Assembly (NCBI GenBank): GCA_900542355.1
Contig: UQNE01000014.1
Span: 1-64,000 of the forward strand
DNA length: 64,000 bases
Source: an uncultured Bacteroidales bacterium
GTDB lineage: Bacteria > Bacteroidota > Bacteroidia > Bacteroidales > Paludibacteraceae
Reading direction: 5' to 3'
The notes below the pieces were generated by a model. That model was not told the origin of the DNA. It searched no databases and was given only the letters and a program-made list of their open reading frames with translations. This document shows positions 24,825-33,691 of the stretch, in pieces. Every line of letters begins with the position of its first letter. Position 1 is the stretch's first letter. Both the position numbers and the translations under genes were made by a program.

Positions 24825-26909
24825 TTATAAATTAGTAATTGAGTAAGTCAAGTTTTCGCGGTCGATTGTAACTCGCACGGTCTCGCCCATATAGACACGG
24901 TCGAAACAGAGCGTATCGTCGGTGGCGTAAACCGGGATATAATCGCCATAGAGGAGCGGCATAGAACTACGGCGCAAGTGTATTAGTTCAGCCACTTGGC
25001 TGCGGAAGTTCTGCTCGTAGCGGTTCAGTCCGTCGAAGCGCATCGGGTGTCGGTTGTCGGGGTCATTAGCACCTACCTCAGCATACTCATCGCCTTGGTA
25101 GATACAGGGCACTCCGGGGAGGGTGAGGTTTAGTACCTCGAGCAAAAAGGCGCGTTGGTATGCTTGATTGATGAGCAGTGTGTCGTTGGTCTTATCGTTT
25201 GGTACGATACCGCAATAGCGTGTCCAACCTGCCTCTTTGGGGTCTTCCCAGAAACTGACTGCTCCTCCGGCGAACGAGGCAAAGCGTACTTGATCATGGT
25301 TGCCGGAGATGTTGCCCATAGTGTGGTGTGAACCGTAGGTGGAAAGGGAGGTGAGAATGGTGTTGTTCAGATTTTGCATAGTGCCGTCGTTGCATAGCGC
25401 ACGCGTAGCGGTGAAATAGACATTGAAATCGAACTGCGCATTGAGCATACCGGTTTTGACATACGAGTTGATTAGTTCGGGCGAGCCATAAGTTTCGCCT
25501 ATCATCCAGATATGTCTATCAGGGAAGCGCTCTGCCAACTTCTGTCCGAGCATACGCCAGTAGCATTCGGGTATATGCTTGCACGCATCGTGGCGGAACC
25601 CGTCGAAGTCGTAATTAGCAAGCCAATAGAGTGCGGAGTCGGTCATAGGTTGGCATACATCGGGTCGCTCGAGGTCGAGAGTAGGGATATGCGTATCAAA
25701 CCAGGTGGTAAGGCGTGCCTCGTCCCAGAGTTCAAAGTTGCGTCGTCCATCGGGCAAGATAGAATCGGTGTGCCAAGTAGGGTGCTCTTTGAGGGTAGGT
25801 GCATCGATGTGCATGTGGTTGGCGACATAATCGAGCACCACATTGATTCCATGCTCGTGGGCACGAGAGAGGAGCGTTTTTAATTCTTGGTCTGTACCGA
25901 GGCGTTTATCAATAGCTGTGGCGTAGATGGGCCAATACCCATGGTATCCCGAGAACTTGGTGTAGGTCTTGGTCGAGTCGTATTTGTTGCCGTTTCGGAA
26001 GACATACTTACCCCATGCGTCCCATGGGTTTTGCGTTATAGGGCTGATCCATAGTGTATTAACGCCCAACTCATCGAAGTAGCCTTCTTCTATCTTTTGC
26101 GTGATGCCCGCGAGGTCTCCGCCTTGATAGTCCACAATATCCAAGACTTCGGGTGAGTTTATTTTCCAATCGTTGCTCGTGTTGCCGTTTTGGAAACGAT
26201 CCACCATGATAGAATAGAGCACTTGTGCTTGGTCGTCGTGGCGGTTGAGCAGAGCGGGGTCGGTAATCGGTTTGCCGTCTTGTAGGGGAATGAGCAGGTC
26301 GTTGTAGAGGAAGGTGCTATCTTCGGCGTAGATGCGCAGGTAAGCACGCCCCCGACTACACTGCTTTACTTCTGTGCTTTTGGAGAGATTGAGCGTGTAG
26401 GTGTCGTCGTCGTTGTGCGTCCATGCGTCGGGGGATGCGATGGGCATATTTTGTACAAAGGCAATGAGAGTAGTGGGGGTAACAGGTGAGGTGAAACCAA
26501 CCGTTATGCAGTGGTTGTCAGCGTTGTTGCTCAGCGAGATGAGGCCTTGCTTCTGCGGCTTATTGGGTAGAATGGGGATAACGAAACCTTGCTGATTGTT
26601 GTGGATAGCGATGCCTTTACAGATGTTGTCGTGGTTGACGATATCTATCTCTTCGGGCAATGCGCCGTCGCCTACGAGGTTGAGTACCTCTACACGGTCG
26701 CTTGTCAGCCAGTCGATATCTTGACATTTGGTGTAGCCGGTGTCAGCCATTAGGAGCGGCACATAATCGGTTAGGACGATGTGTGCGGTGTCGCTTGTCA
26801 TGCGAATGGGTAGTATGGGTTGCCCTGTGGCAATACGGCTGATAGGGTCAGGAGTAGTGTTGCATGCCACCAAGAGAGGCAATGCTAACCATAAGAAATG
26901 CTTTTTCAT
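24825..26909 (-). CDS. GH13 neopullulanase-like lipoprotein
   Basis: Lipoprotein of 694 residues (lipobox LVAC near residue 16). An N-terminal beta-rich region (about 20-220) could bind starch or act as the N-domain found in cyclomaltodextrinases. The GH13 barrel follows with LDYVANHMH (I), GFRHDACKHIPE (II), MIGETYG (III) and GNISGNHDQVRF (IV), all catalytic residues present. SusA-like neopullulanases have this arrangement. It is first in a two-gene operon with the smaller GH13 gene and has a consensus promoter 34-64 bases upstream. Confidence 0.92.
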   Translation of the reverse strand: MKKHFLWLALPLLVACNTTPDPISRIATGQPILPIRMTSDTAHIVLTDYVPLLMADTGYTKCQDIDWLTSDRVEVLNLVGDGALPEEIDIVNHDNICKGIAIHNNQQGFVIPILPNKPQKQGLISLSNNADNHCITVGFTSPVTPTTLIAFVQNMPIASPDAWTHNDDDTYTLNLSKSTEVKQCSRGRAYLRIYAEDSTFLYNDLLIPLQDGKPITDPALLNRHDDQAQVLYSIMVDRFQNGNTSNDWKINSPEVLDIVDYQGGDLAGITQKIEEGYFDELGVNTLWISPITQNPWDAWGKYVFRNGNKYDSTKTYTKFSGYHGYWPIYATAIDKRLGTDQELKTLLSRAHEHGINVVLDYVANHMHIDAPTLKEHPTWHTDSILPDGRRNFELWDEARLTTWFDTHIPTLDLERPDVCQPMTDSALYWLANYDFDGFRHDACKHIPECYWRMLGQKLAERFPDRHIWMIGETYGSPELINSYVKTGMLNAQFDFNVYFTATRALCNDGTMQNLNNTILTSLSTYGSHHTMGNISGNHDQVRFASFAGGAVSFWEDPKEAGWTRYCGIVPNDKTNDTLLINQAYQRAFLLEVLNLTLPGVPCIYQGDEYAEVGANDPDNRHPMRFDGLNRYEQNFRSQVAELIHLRRSSMPLLYGDYIPVYATDDTLCFDRVYMGETVRVTIDRENLTYSITNL

Positions 26910-26942
26910 GCGTATAAATCTGGTTTACATTAAATTGCGGTG

Positions 26943-26973
26943 CAAAGTTACAAAATAAATCAGATATATGCAA
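26943..26973 (-). promoter_or_regulatory. Promoter of the GH13 operon
   Basis: Minus-strand TTG (26973-26971), 20-bp gap, TAACTTTG (26950-26943). Confidence 0.7.
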
Positions 26974-27528
26974 ATCTTTCAATGCGTAATTAAGAATGCA
27001 TAATAAGATTGCTCAGATTTTGCTCGCTTATGTTTCGGCGTAGTATGCTCCGGACAACCGCATCAAATTTGAAATGCATAATTACATATCTAATTATATG
27101 CCTCGGTTTCTTATCCCCGCTCTCTATCCTATCTCTATCTTGTTTTGTCTTATTTTTATCTTTTTGTTCCATAGTTTGCACCCTGTTTTGCTACTGTCTG
27201 CCTACCGACCGTACTATGTAATTAGTATGTGATTAGTATGTGATTAGTATGTGATTAAACCTACCTAAGAATACCCTTATACTACCTTCGCAATATCTAT
27301 AGTAGTGTTAAAAAAGATTTCTAATTTTCCATACCTTTTCTTTCCTCCACTGTCTTAACGACCTGCATGGAGAATAATCAGAGCCATTAACGGAGAACCA
27401 TACCATACATAGAACCGCAATGTGCAATTTTGGTGCGGTTGCCCTATTTGTATGCTATTGTTACAATTGAGATACAATGCATAATGGTTAGTATGGGAAT
27501 GGGGTGAGTCGGTTGGAGCAATTATGCT
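26974..27528. other. Intergenic region with short repeats
   Basis: About 550 bases between the GH13 promoter and the mutY stop. It holds TGCATAATTA words of the dispersed AT-rich repeat, the 11-bp array at 27215-27258, and a 7-bp hairpin (AACCGCA at 27413 with TGCGGTT at 27434). The two short open frames over 26990-27221 look non-coding. Confidence 0.5.
27215..27258. repeat. 11-bp tandem repeat, four units
   Basis: TATGTAATTAG, TATGTGATTAG, TATGTGATTAG and TATGTGATTAA without gaps. Confidence 0.8.
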
Positions 27529-28713
27529 CTACGAAAGAAGTTGCAGTTTTTCTAAGGCGCGTAGGGTGAGGCGCGAGAGAGCGTATTGGTCGAGGTCGGA
27601 TAGGGAAACGGCTATAGTATCGCCGATAATAGGCAAGGCGGGTACTTGCAAACAGAAGAAACGCGTATGGAGGCGTTGATGGCTAAGGATATGGGTGAAA
27701 TCAAGCACTAGTAGGTCTGAGGTTTGCGTGGCGTTTTGTGTAGTACTTTGTATGGCGGATGGGACTGTAGGTTGCGTAGTGGTGTGTAGGGCTTGCGTGG
27801 CTTCGGCGGTATCGAAGAGATGGTCTGTTTCGATAAGGGGAAACTCATACAGGTGTTGCCAGATGTCTTTGTCGGTGCGTTTGTGGAGGAGGGTGCTGTA
27901 GGCGGAAGCAGCGGTTGTAGCAGAGAGGTTATTTTTGTCGGTTGGGGTGCTGCTTACCACGATTTGGTTGGGGCAGAGGCAGATGAAATAGTTGAGGTAG
28001 CGATCGCGCAATGTGGGGCGCGGTTTGCGCACGGGTAGCAGTGTGGCGGTGTGGTGTTGGTCAGCCAAGCAGAAGGCAGCCAACGGGCAGCGTGGACAGG
28101 AAGGTTCTTCGCTGCCGAGCAAGGTTAGCGACGGGGTGCAATAGAGGGCACCAAACTCCATAATAGACGAGTTGAAAAGGCGTGCGTTTTGTTGGTCGAG
28201 CAAGTCATCGATGAGGTGGTGGAAGTGCTTTTTGCCTGCGTTGGTATCGAAAGCGATGTCGCAGTCGTACAGTCGTGCCACCACGCGGTACACATTGCCG
28301 TCCATAGCGGGGTAGGGGCGGTTGTAGGCAAAGGAGGCAATGGCTCCTGCGGTGTAGTCGCCTACGCCGGGGAGTTGCCTAATCTGCTCAAAAGAAGTAG
28401 GAAAGGGCAGCCAACCCTGCGCGACAATCATCTTTGCCGCTTTGTGGAGGTTGCGTGCTCGTGAGTAGTAGCCGAGGCCTTGCCAATAGCGCAGGACCTC
28501 GTCTTCCTCGGCTGCTGCAAGCGTTGCTACATCGGGGAAACGCTCCGTAAAACGCAGGTAGTATTCCATACCTTGCACGACGCGTGTCTGCTGCAAGATA
28601 ATCTCTGAGAGCCAAATCTTGTACGGGTCATCGGTCTCGCGCCACGGCAATACACGGTGGTACTGTTCGTACCATCGATATAGCGCACGATGAAGCGAGT
28701 CGATGTGGGTCAT
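27529..28713 (-). CDS. mutY: A/G-specific adenine glycosylase
   Basis: Removes adenine mispaired with 8-oxoguanine. The protein has 394 residues. The helix-hairpin-helix and catalytic Asp are in RQLPGVGDYTAGAIASFAYN and AMDGNVYRV. SEIILQQTRV is the MutY signature, and the CPRCPLAAFC segment plus an earlier cysteine (CTPS) gives the 4Fe-4S cluster ligands. The C-terminal part has the NUDIX-like 8-oxoG recognition domain; it contains a variable, threonine-rich insert (about 300-330, TTTQPTVPSAIQSTT) not usual for the family. It stands alone between the GH13 operon and the histidine kinase gene. Confidence 0.94.
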   Translation of the reverse strand: MTHIDSLHRALYRWYEQYHRVLPWRETDDPYKIWLSEIILQQTRVVQGMEYYLRFTERFPDVATLAAAEEDEVLRYWQGLGYYSRARNLHKAAKMIVAQGWLPFPTSFEQIRQLPGVGDYTAGAIASFAYNRPYPAMDGNVYRVVARLYDCDIAFDTNAGKKHFHHLIDDLLDQQNARLFNSSIMEFGALYCTPSLTLLGSEEPSCPRCPLAAFCLADQHHTATLLPVRKPRPTLRDRYLNYFICLCPNQIVVSSTPTDKNNLSATTAASAYSTLLHKRTDKDIWQHLYEFPLIETDHLFDTAEATQALHTTTQPTVPSAIQSTTQNATQTSDLLVLDFTHILSHQRLHTRFFCLQVPALPIIGDTIAVSLSDLDQYALSRLTLRALEKLQLLS

Positions 28714-28770
28714 GGATGTGATGGAAGACGCTATAAGACGCTACTAATCAGCGATATAGCGTTGCTGCGT

Positions 28771-29571
28771 TTAGAGTTTCTCGCCCAAGTGGCGTGCGAG
28801 TGAGAACTGAAACTCCAGTCCGCCTCCCTCGCGGTTGAGCGCGGTGATGGTGCCTCCGTGGAACTGCACGGCGTGTTTGACGATAGATAGTCCCAGTCCG
28901 GTACCGCCTAACTTACGGCTGCGCCCTTTGTCCACGCGGTAGAAACGCTCAAAGAGGTGGGGCAGGCACTCTTGCGGAACGCCGGGACCATTGTCGTAAA
29001 CAGAGAAATAGATGTAACTCGGTGCTTGCCCCGTGCACTCAATATGTATCTGCACGCCTTTGCCGACATGGCTCAAGGAGTTGTCCACGATATTGCGGAA
29101 GATAGAGTAGAGCAGGGTGTAGTTGCCCGAGATAATGATATGGTCGGGGACATGGTAGGTGATCTTAGCCCCCAGTTCCTCTACACGCGGACTGACATCT
29201 TCCACCACATTCTTAACCACCGAACTGAGTTCCAACTCAAGACGGTCGTATAGTTGGGTATTGAGGTCGAGTTTGTTGAGCATAGAGATGTCCTCGACCA
29301 GGTTGCTCAACCGCCCTGCCTGCTGGTAGGCACGCTCTAAGAACTCGTGCTGTTGCTCGGCGTTCATCTCGGGGTGGAGCAGGATGGTCTCCAATGCACC
29401 CAAAATACTGGCAACGGGGGTTTTCAGTTCGTGGGAGATATTCTGTGTCAGTTCCAACCGCTGTTGCTCGCGTGCTTTCATCACACGCCGTTCGCTCCAC
29501 TGGTGGTAGATGATGAAACTCAGTCCGCCCAAGAGGACAAGACAAACGATGATAACGATGGTGATAGTCAT
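28771..29571 (-). CDS. Short sensor histidine kinase
   Basis: Membrane-anchored kinase of 266 residues. A single N-terminal helix (residues about 3-22) is followed directly by HisKA (ISHELKTPVASILGAL, phospho-acceptor H47) and a full HATPase domain with NIVDNSLSH (N box), DNGPGVP (G1) and GGTGLGLSI (G2). There is no periplasmic, HAMP or PAS sensor, so it resembles PhoR-type kinases that read a transporter rather than a ligand. It follows the response-regulator gene by 121 repeat-rich bases. A PiT phosphate transporter is divergent, so phosphate sensing is likely but inferred. Confidence 0.9.
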   Translation of the reverse strand: MTITIVIIVCLVLLGGLSFIIYHQWSERRVMKAREQQRLELTQNISHELKTPVASILGALETILLHPEMNAEQQHEFLERAYQQAGRLSNLVEDISMLNKLDLNTQLYDRLELELSSVVKNVVEDVSPRVEELGAKITYHVPDHIIISGNYTLLYSIFRNIVDNSLSHVGKGVQIHIECTGQAPSYIYFSVYDNGPGVPQECLPHLFERFYRVDKGRSRKLGGTGLGLSIVKHAVQFHGGTITALNREGGGLEFQFSLARHLGEKL

Positions 29572-29692
29572 ATTTTTTTGTTTATGCGTTTATTGGTTGA
29601 TTTGTTGATGCGTGGTTTAGTTGGTTGATGTTTGTTTATTTGTTGATAGGTTGATTTGTTTATTTGTTGATGGGTTTATTCGTTTATTGTTT

Positions 29693-30373
29693 TTATGGTC
29701 GCCAGATGTAACCGAAGCCGGACTTTGTTTGGAGGTGTTCGGCATAGGCATCAATCTTACGCCTAAGGTGCGTAATATGCACATCTACCGTGCGCTCCAA
29801 CACATACGAATCGTCGTGCCAAACGGCAGTAAGCAGTTGCGCACGGGAGAGCATCTGCCCTTGGTGTGTCAGCAGGAAAGAGAGCAGTTCCAATTCCTTG
29901 CGGGTGATACTTACAGGTGTGCCATCTATGGTGAGCGACTTATCACGATGATTAATGACGATACCTTGATAGGTGAGTGTATCGGCTGTTTGCGCCTCGG
30001 TGTTTCCTCCGGTGCGCTTGAGCACTGCCGCCACTCGTGCCAGTACCTCTGTGATACGAAACGGCTTGGTGATATAGTCATCCGCGCCCAGTTGGAACCC
30101 TTTGAGGACATCGTTCTCGCCTCCGAGGGCGGTAAGGAAGATAACAGGCATAGTCATCAGTCCCTCGTTGCGGAGATAGGCTGCCATCTGTGTGCCGGAC
30201 ATACCGTCGAGCATGATGTCGAGCAAGATGAGATCGGGCGCAGAGGTGCGCACCAAGGGTATCGCTTCTTCGGCAGAGTGGGCGATAAGGGTCTGATAAC
30301 CTGCAGTTTGCAGACTATAAGACAGAATCTGACAAATATCGTCTTCGTCATCTACTATCAGAATGCGCGACAT
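29693..30373 (-). CDS. OmpR/PhoB-family response regulator
   Basis: Regulator of 226 residues: receiver domain with acidic pocket DDEDD (8-12), phospho-acceptor D52 in LLDIML, and the conserved threonine and lysine in FLTALG and ITKPF; then a winged-helix OmpR-type DNA-binding domain (about 130-226) with VDVHITHLRRKIDA as recognition helix. It is first gene of the pair with the kinase and divergent from the PiT gene. OmpR/PhoB proteins bind direct repeats about 11 bp apart; four such repeats lie in the shared intergenic region. PhoB-like function is therefore the best guess. Confidence 0.92.
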   Translation of the reverse strand: MSRILIVDDEDDICQILSYSLQTAGYQTLIAHSAEEAIPLVRTSAPDLILLDIMLDGMSGTQMAAYLRNEGLMTMPVIFLTALGGENDVLKGFQLGADDYITKPFRITEVLARVAAVLKRTGGNTEAQTADTLTYQGIVINHRDKSLTIDGTPVSITRKELELLSFLLTHQGQMLSRAQLLTAVWHDDSYVLERTVDVHITHLRRKIDAYAEHLQTKSGFGYIWRP

Positions 30374-30417
30374 AAAAGAGGTGTTAAGAGCGAGTTAATA
30401 ATCTATTTTTACGGCTG

Positions 30418-30448
30418 CAAAATTACTTCTTTTTCGTGATATGCACAA
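30418..30448 (-). promoter_or_regulatory. Promoter of the two-component operon
   Basis: Minus-strand TTG (30448-30446), 20-bp gap, TAATTTTG (30425-30418). It lies 14 bases from the first 11-bp repeat on the other side, allowing autoregulation. Confidence 0.65.
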
Positions 30449-30461
30449 ACTTCGGACAGGT

Positions 30462-30501
30462 TCTTAATAATTTCTTCACAAAATCTACACTTTTTCTTTA
30501 C
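30462..30501 (+). promoter_or_regulatory. Four 11-bp-spaced repeats, Pho-box-like operator
   Basis: Heptamers TCTTAAT, TCTTCAC, TCTACAC and TCTTTAC start at 30462, 30473, 30484 and 30495, exactly 11 bases apart, consensus TCTWYAC. The array ends 10 bases before a TACTTTTG -7 box (30512-30519), and no TTG -33 element is present. This is how activator-dependent PhoB-type promoters look. Confidence 0.6.
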
Positions 30502-30511
30502 AAAATCAGCG

Positions 30512-30519
30512 TACTTTTG
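30512..30519 (+). promoter_or_regulatory. -7 box of the PiT gene
   Basis: TACTTTTG, 25 bases before the ATG at 30545. The usual -33 TTG is missing at the 20-bp distance; the repeat array occupies that place. Confidence 0.6.
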
Positions 30520-30544
30520 CAGCGAAAAATGAATCAGATATAGT

Positions 30545-32803
30545 ATGAGTACGATTTACTTAGTGATGATTGTATTTCTTTTTGCGCTGGCAATCATCGA
30601 CTTATGGGTGGGAGTGAGCAACGATGCCGTTAATTTTCTGAACTCGGCAGTGGGTAGCAAGGTGGCTTCTCTCAAAAAGATTATCTTCATTGCCGCCATC
30701 GGTGTCTTCGTAGGTGCGGCAGCAAGCAACGGAATGATGGATATAGCCCGCCATGGTATCTTCCGTCCGGAGCAGTTCTCATTTGAAGAGATAATGTGTA
30801 TTTTTATGGCAGTGATGCTCACCGATGTTATTCTATTGGATGTGTTTAACTCGCTGGGTATGCCTACGAGTACGACCGTATCGCTGGTGTTTGAGTTGCT
30901 AGGCGGTACCTTCTGTTTGGCTTGTATCAAGATAGCGGGCGACTCGACGGGTGCGCTGAATTTCTACTCATTATTAAATACAGGTAAGGCGCTGGAAGTG
31001 ATATTAGGTATCTTCCTTTCGGTAGGTATCGCGTTTGTGGTAGGTACGGTGGTACAATGGATAGCGCGTTTGATTTTTACCTTCAATTACACGCCGCGTC
31101 TGAAGTATTTTATCGGTGTCTTTGGCGGACTGAGTATCACCGCCATTCTCTATTTCGTGTTAATCAAGGTGTTGGCGAAAAGTCCGCTTGTACCTGTGGG
31201 TGTAAATGAATGGATAGATGCGAATACAGGGGCTTTGATGGGTATCATCTTCGTAGGCAGCACGCTGCTGATGGAGGTGCTCTACTTGCTAAAAGTAAAT
31301 GTATTCCGCATCATTATCCTTTTTGGTACATTCGCTTTGGCGATGGCTTTTGCGAGCAACGACCTTGTCAATTTTGTGGGCGTTCCGCTTGCGGCTCTGT
31401 CGGCTTATCAAGACTATGCCGCTTCTGGTGCCGACGCCTCGACATACCTGATGTCTGCGCTCAATGAGCCGGCAAAGACTTCTATTTTCTTCTTGCTCGG
31501 CGCGGGTATCATCATGGTGATTGCGCTCACCAAATCGAAAAAAGCGCAGAATGTGGTGCAGACCTCGGTGAATCTCTCTCGGCAGGCAGAAGGGGATGAG
31601 ATGTTCGGCGGGAGCCGTGTGGCAAAGAGTATTGTGCGTGGTGCGAATAAACTGTCGGCCGCGATGGAGCATATCACGCCGGTGCCGGTGCGCCGATGGA
31701 TTGACTCGCGCTTTAACAAGGATGAGGCTATCTTGGCTGACGGTGCGGCGTTCGACTTGATTCGTGCTTCGGTGAACCTGGTGATTGCGGGTTTGCTTAT
31801 CATCATGGGTACTTCGCTCAAGTTGCCGCTCTCGACCACTTATGTTACTTTCATCGTGGCTATGGGTACCTCGTTGGCAGATAGGGCTTGGACGCGTGAG
31901 TCGGCTGTGTATCGTATCACGGGTGTGCTGTCGGTGATAGGCGGTTGGTTCATCACGGCGGGTGTGGCTTTCCTCACTGCCGGGCTGGTGTGCTTGATAT
32001 TCCATTGGGGTGGTATTGCAGCGATGATTGTGCTGATTGTGGCAGTGGTGATCATATTGATAGTGAGCAATATACGCTCATCGAAGCCGAAAGATGAGCA
32101 GAATGCACCATTGGAGCAATGCTATATGAAGATGCTCTCTACACAAGACAGCACCGAGATGTGGCAACTGCTGCGTGAGCACCACCAATTAGCATCGGGC
32201 AGTATGCTCCGGCAGACGCGCGATATCTATGTCGGTACCTGCCATGCCTTTGAGCAGGCCGACCTAAAAGCCCTGCGCACGGCGTGCAAACGATTAGACG
32301 ACTTGCAGCAATGGAAACGCAAGAGCCGTTCGCGCGAACTGATGGCTCTGCGACGGATAACACCTACTTTTGTATTAGAGAAGAATACCTGGTTCCACCT
32401 CGGGTCGAATGCAGGCGAGCAGATGCTCTACGGTTTGAAGCGTATCGCCGTGCCGTGCCGCGACCATATCGACAGCGGTTTCCGCCCATTACCCGAAGAC
32501 CTCTGCCGGGAACTGCACCTGATTGCTCAAGAGACTGCCGATTACTATGAGAAAGCATTGCAGGTCTATACCCAGCCCGAACCCGCCGTGCGTGCGCTGC
32601 TGGCGGAGATAGAGGACTCGAAACAGCACCTCTCTGCGCTCCGTAAGAAACACTTGGATAGGCTGACAACCGCCTCGGAGGCAGACCGAGAGGTGCTACC
32701 ACAGCAGACGGCGTTGCTCTACCTAAATATCATCCAAGAGAGCCAGCAACTCCTCTCCGAACTGCGCCATTTCCTACGCGCCTATATGCACTTTATGGAA
32801 TAA
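30545..32803 (+). CDS. PiT-family inorganic phosphate transporter
   Basis: Inner-membrane phosphate permease of 752 residues. The N-terminal half has the PiT signature in two inverted copies: VGVSNDAVNFLNSAVGSK near residue 22-39 and FASNDLVNFVGVPLAALSAY near 265-285, each with the conserved asparagine-aspartate pair, among about ten hydrophobic segments; PTSTTVSLVFELLGG and LPLSTTYVTFIVAMG are the paired re-entrant motifs. From about residue 515 a soluble, helical C-terminal domain resembles PhoU and may gate transport or signal. It is divergent from a short two-component system, with repeated operator-like sites between. Confidence 0.92.
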   Translation: MSTIYLVMIVFLFALAIIDLWVGVSNDAVNFLNSAVGSKVASLKKIIFIAAIGVFVGAAASNGMMDIARHGIFRPEQFSFEEIMCIFMAVMLTDVILLDVFNSLGMPTSTTVSLVFELLGGTFCLACIKIAGDSTGALNFYSLLNTGKALEVILGIFLSVGIAFVVGTVVQWIARLIFTFNYTPRLKYFIGVFGGLSITAILYFVLIKVLAKSPLVPVGVNEWIDANTGALMGIIFVGSTLLMEVLYLLKVNVFRIIILFGTFALAMAFASNDLVNFVGVPLAALSAYQDYAASGADASTYLMSALNEPAKTSIFFLLGAGIIMVIALTKSKKAQNVVQTSVNLSRQAEGDEMFGGSRVAKSIVRGANKLSAAMEHITPVPVRRWIDSRFNKDEAILADGAAFDLIRASVNLVIAGLLIIMGTSLKLPLSTTYVTFIVAMGTSLADRAWTRESAVYRITGVLSVIGGWFITAGVAFLTAGLVCLIFHWGGIAAMIVLIVAVVIILIVSNIRSSKPKDEQNAPLEQCYMKMLSTQDSTEMWQLLREHHQLASGSMLRQTRDIYVGTCHAFEQADLKALRTACKRLDDLQQWKRKSRSRELMALRRITPTFVLEKNTWFHLGSNAGEQMLYGLKRIAVPCRDHIDSGFRPLPEDLCRELHLIAQETADYYEKALQVYTQPEPAVRALLAEIEDSKQHLSALRKKHLDRLTTASEADREVLPQQTALLYLNIIQESQQLLSELRHFLRAYMHFME

Positions 32804-32828
32804 AAGTTCTGCTACATACGATAATGTG

Positions 32829-32866
32829 CCACCGCCGCCGACAGTAGATGCTGCCTGCGGCGGTGG
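32829..32866. terminator. Hairpin between convergent PiT and dtd genes
   Basis: Ten-bp GC-rich stem (CCACCGCCGC at 32829, GCGGCGGTGG at 32857) with an 18-base loop. The following bases are only moderately T-rich on the plus strand, so this may be a weak terminator for either side. Confidence 0.5.
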
Positions 32867-32925
32867 TTGTTATATGATATGGGGATAGTCTTGTCCTTCT
32901 ACCGTAATTGGCTTGGTGATAGAGG

Positions 32926-33375
32926 CTACCGATTGGCGGAGTCGATGAGGATAGTAACGGGGCCTGAGTTGATGAAATCGACCTGCATATCTGCGCCGAA
33001 ATGGCCTGTGGCGACCTGCAAACCGTACACCTCGCGCAAGGATTGGTTGAAATAGTCGTAGAGAGGTTGCGCTTGCTCGGGGCGTGCGGCTTGAATAAAC
33101 GACGGACGGTTTCCGTGGCGCACATCCCCGTAGAGCGTGAACTGGGAGATAGAGAGTATAGAGCCGCCTATGTCTTTGATACTGAGGTTCATCTTGCCCG
33201 CTTCGTCCTCAAAGACACGCAGTTGCGCCACTTTCTTGGCAATATAATCGGCGTCCTCGCGGCTGTCGGTATGCGTGATACCCACAAGGAGCATAAAACC
33301 TTGGTCGATACTGCCTACCACCTCGGAGTTTATCCGCACGCAGGCACGGGTGGTGCGTTGTACAATCACTCGCAT
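32926..33375 (-). CDS. dtd: D-aminoacyl-tRNA deacylase
   Basis: Hydrolyses D-aminoacyl-tRNAs to protect translation. The protein has 149 residues, the usual length. MRVIVQRTTRACVRI opens it; SQFTLYGD carries the catalytic-site signature and NSGPVTILID is the Gly-cisPro region that excludes L-amino acids. Its 3-prime end converges on the PiT gene. A consensus promoter lies 37-67 bases upstream of the start. Confidence 0.95.
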   Translation of the reverse strand: MRVIVQRTTRACVRINSEVVGSIDQGFMLLVGITHTDSREDADYIAKKVAQLRVFEDEAGKMNLSIKDIGGSILSISQFTLYGDVRHGNRPSFIQAARPEQAQPLYDYFNQSLREVYGLQVATGHFGADMQVDFINSGPVTILIDSANR

Positions 33376-33411
33376 ATAGATTGGTTGTTTTTAGAAAACT
33401 GAAATATGCTG

Positions 33412-33442
33412 CAAAGTTACGCTTTTTCGGGTAGATATGCAA
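33412..33442 (-). promoter_or_regulatory. Promoter of dtd
   Basis: Minus-strand TTG (33442-33440), 20-bp gap, TAACTTTG (33419-33412). Confidence 0.7.
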
Positions 33443-33630
33443 ATCATGGTTCTCCGCTAATGTTTTTGGTTCTCCATTAATTGCCATATAAAAAGTCGTT
33501 GCGTGGAGGACAAAGAACATATAATTACCATATAATTAGACATATAATTACTACGCCAATGTTTTGGTTCTCCACTTGATGCAATCTTGATGCATATCTT
33601 TGCGTAGAAAGGGCGGCGAACAAAAATAGT
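33443..33630. repeat. Copy of the dispersed AT-rich intergenic repeat
   Basis: Between divergent promoters. It contains GGTTCTCCATTAATTGCCAT (33467-33486) and CATATAATTACCATATAATT (33518-33537), words shared with repeats near 42325, 48420, 50530 and 56500. Confidence 0.6.
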
Positions 33631-33661
33631 TTGCATATTCCAATAAAAAACACTAACTTTG
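33631..33661 (+). promoter_or_regulatory. Promoter of the m5C methyltransferase gene
   Basis: TTG (33631-33633), 20-bp gap, TAACTTTG (33654-33661), 30 bases before the ATG. Confidence 0.7.
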
Positions 33662-33691
33662 CAGTCGTTTTATAAATAGGGAGAGTAGGGT

